IMG/VR virus record: IMGVR_UViG_3300037264_002810
Location: 1 to 48,252 of that record
Length of the DNA: 48,252 nucleotides
Origin: a virus
Strand: one strand, 5' to 3'
Shown: in pieces, positions 48,036 to 48,252 of the stretch
Layout: each line of letters begins with the position of its first letter
Numbering within the stretch: position 1 is the stretch's first letter
Made by a program: the position numbers and the translations under genes
The notes under the pieces: generated by a model
The model's database searches: none
What the model was told of the DNA's origin: nothing
What the model saw: only the letters and a program-made list of their open reading frames with translations

Positions 48036-48098
48036 AAGACCCCATCTAACAAGATTTCATTGTGGATAACTTTTTTTTTATTTTTATAACTCTTTGTT
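48036..48098. other. AT-rich junction segment with DnaA-box sequence
   Basis: Gene-free. It contains TGTGGATAA (48061-48069), the DnaA-box reverse complement, followed by nine T, the same arrangement as in the terminal repeat 66 bases further on (48127-48135). Regularly spaced DnaA boxes next to AT-rich DNA are a feature of origins that use the host DnaA protein. Confidence 0.5.
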
Positions 48099-48252
48099 GT
48101 ATCTACCTTTAAATATCACCTCAAATTGTGGATAACTTTTTTTTACTTGACAGCGCCAGTCGCTATGGTTATAATGTTGTTCAAGGTCTTTACGATAAAC
48201 TCTATCACCTTCCTTAAAGGTTTTGTAACTTTCCTTATCCCTTAGTTAAAGT
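48099..48252. repeat. Right copy of the 154-bp terminal direct repeat
   Basis: Matches the first 154 bases with a single difference (T at 48169 for C at 71). It carries a second DnaA-box sequence and a second copy of the consensus promoter (TTGACA 48147-48152, TATAAT 48170-48175). Confidence 0.95.

Overview
This window is most simply read as a complete tailed-phage genome (Caudoviricetes, podovirus-like) of about 48.1 kb. The first 154 bases recur as the last 154 bases with one mismatch, so the molecule is either circular in the assembly or carries a short direct terminal repeat. There is a small and a large terminase, a portal, a putative scaffold, a major capsid protein, tail connector and nozzle-like genes, a long fibre, three ejection-type internal proteins (one of 2029 residues) and lysis-type membrane proteins. 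I recognise no sheath, tape measure, integrase, DNA polymerase, primase or helicase, so replication probably relies on the host. The host is unknown. A dockerin-like calcium loop of a style frequent in Planctomycetota proteins, in a lipoprotein at the right end, points weakly to a planctomycete or similar environmental bacterium.

Layout on the circle: divergent promoters near 5.4-5.55 kb drive two arms. The leftward arm (5374 to 303, across the junction, then 48035 to 45369) holds small zinc-binding proteins, a Cas4-like nuclease beside a possible annealing protein, an Ala/Asn/Tyr repeat protein, a protein with an SSB-like acidic tip, the dockerin-like lipoprotein and a RuvC-like resolvase. 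The gene-free junction (48036-302) has DnaA-box sequences and a consensus sigma-70 promoter that appears to make a structured non-coding RNA.

The rightward arm starts with a small gene closed by a strong terminator. Next come an amidoligase and a class II glutamine amidotransferase, a run of small unknown genes with promoters and structured non-coding segments, a likely Acb2/Tad1-type nucleotide sponge (anti-defence), a membrane protein and an HNH protein. A terminator at 13.95 kb ends this early part. The late part runs from 14.06 kb to 45.4 kb: virion genes, terminase, portal, scaffold, capsid, a terminator at 23.45 kb, then a sugar cassette (23.49-29.21 kb), then tail, fibre, internal virion and lysis genes.

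The most striking content is the sugar cassette inside the virion operon: a glycosyltransferase-like protein, an N-acetyl-sugar amidotransferase (PseA/WbuX type), a CMP-nonulosonate synthetase (NeuA type), a radical SAM/SPASM protein, a small Cys-rich protein, a NeuD-like acyltransferase and a NeuB-type synthase without its usual C-terminal domain. Together they suggest a phage-encoded pathway for a modified sialic-acid-like sugar, used on the virion or to change the host surface. Second is the amidoligase/glutamine amidotransferase pair, and third the set of structured RNA candidates. Functional calls rest on motifs read by eye; no database search was possible.
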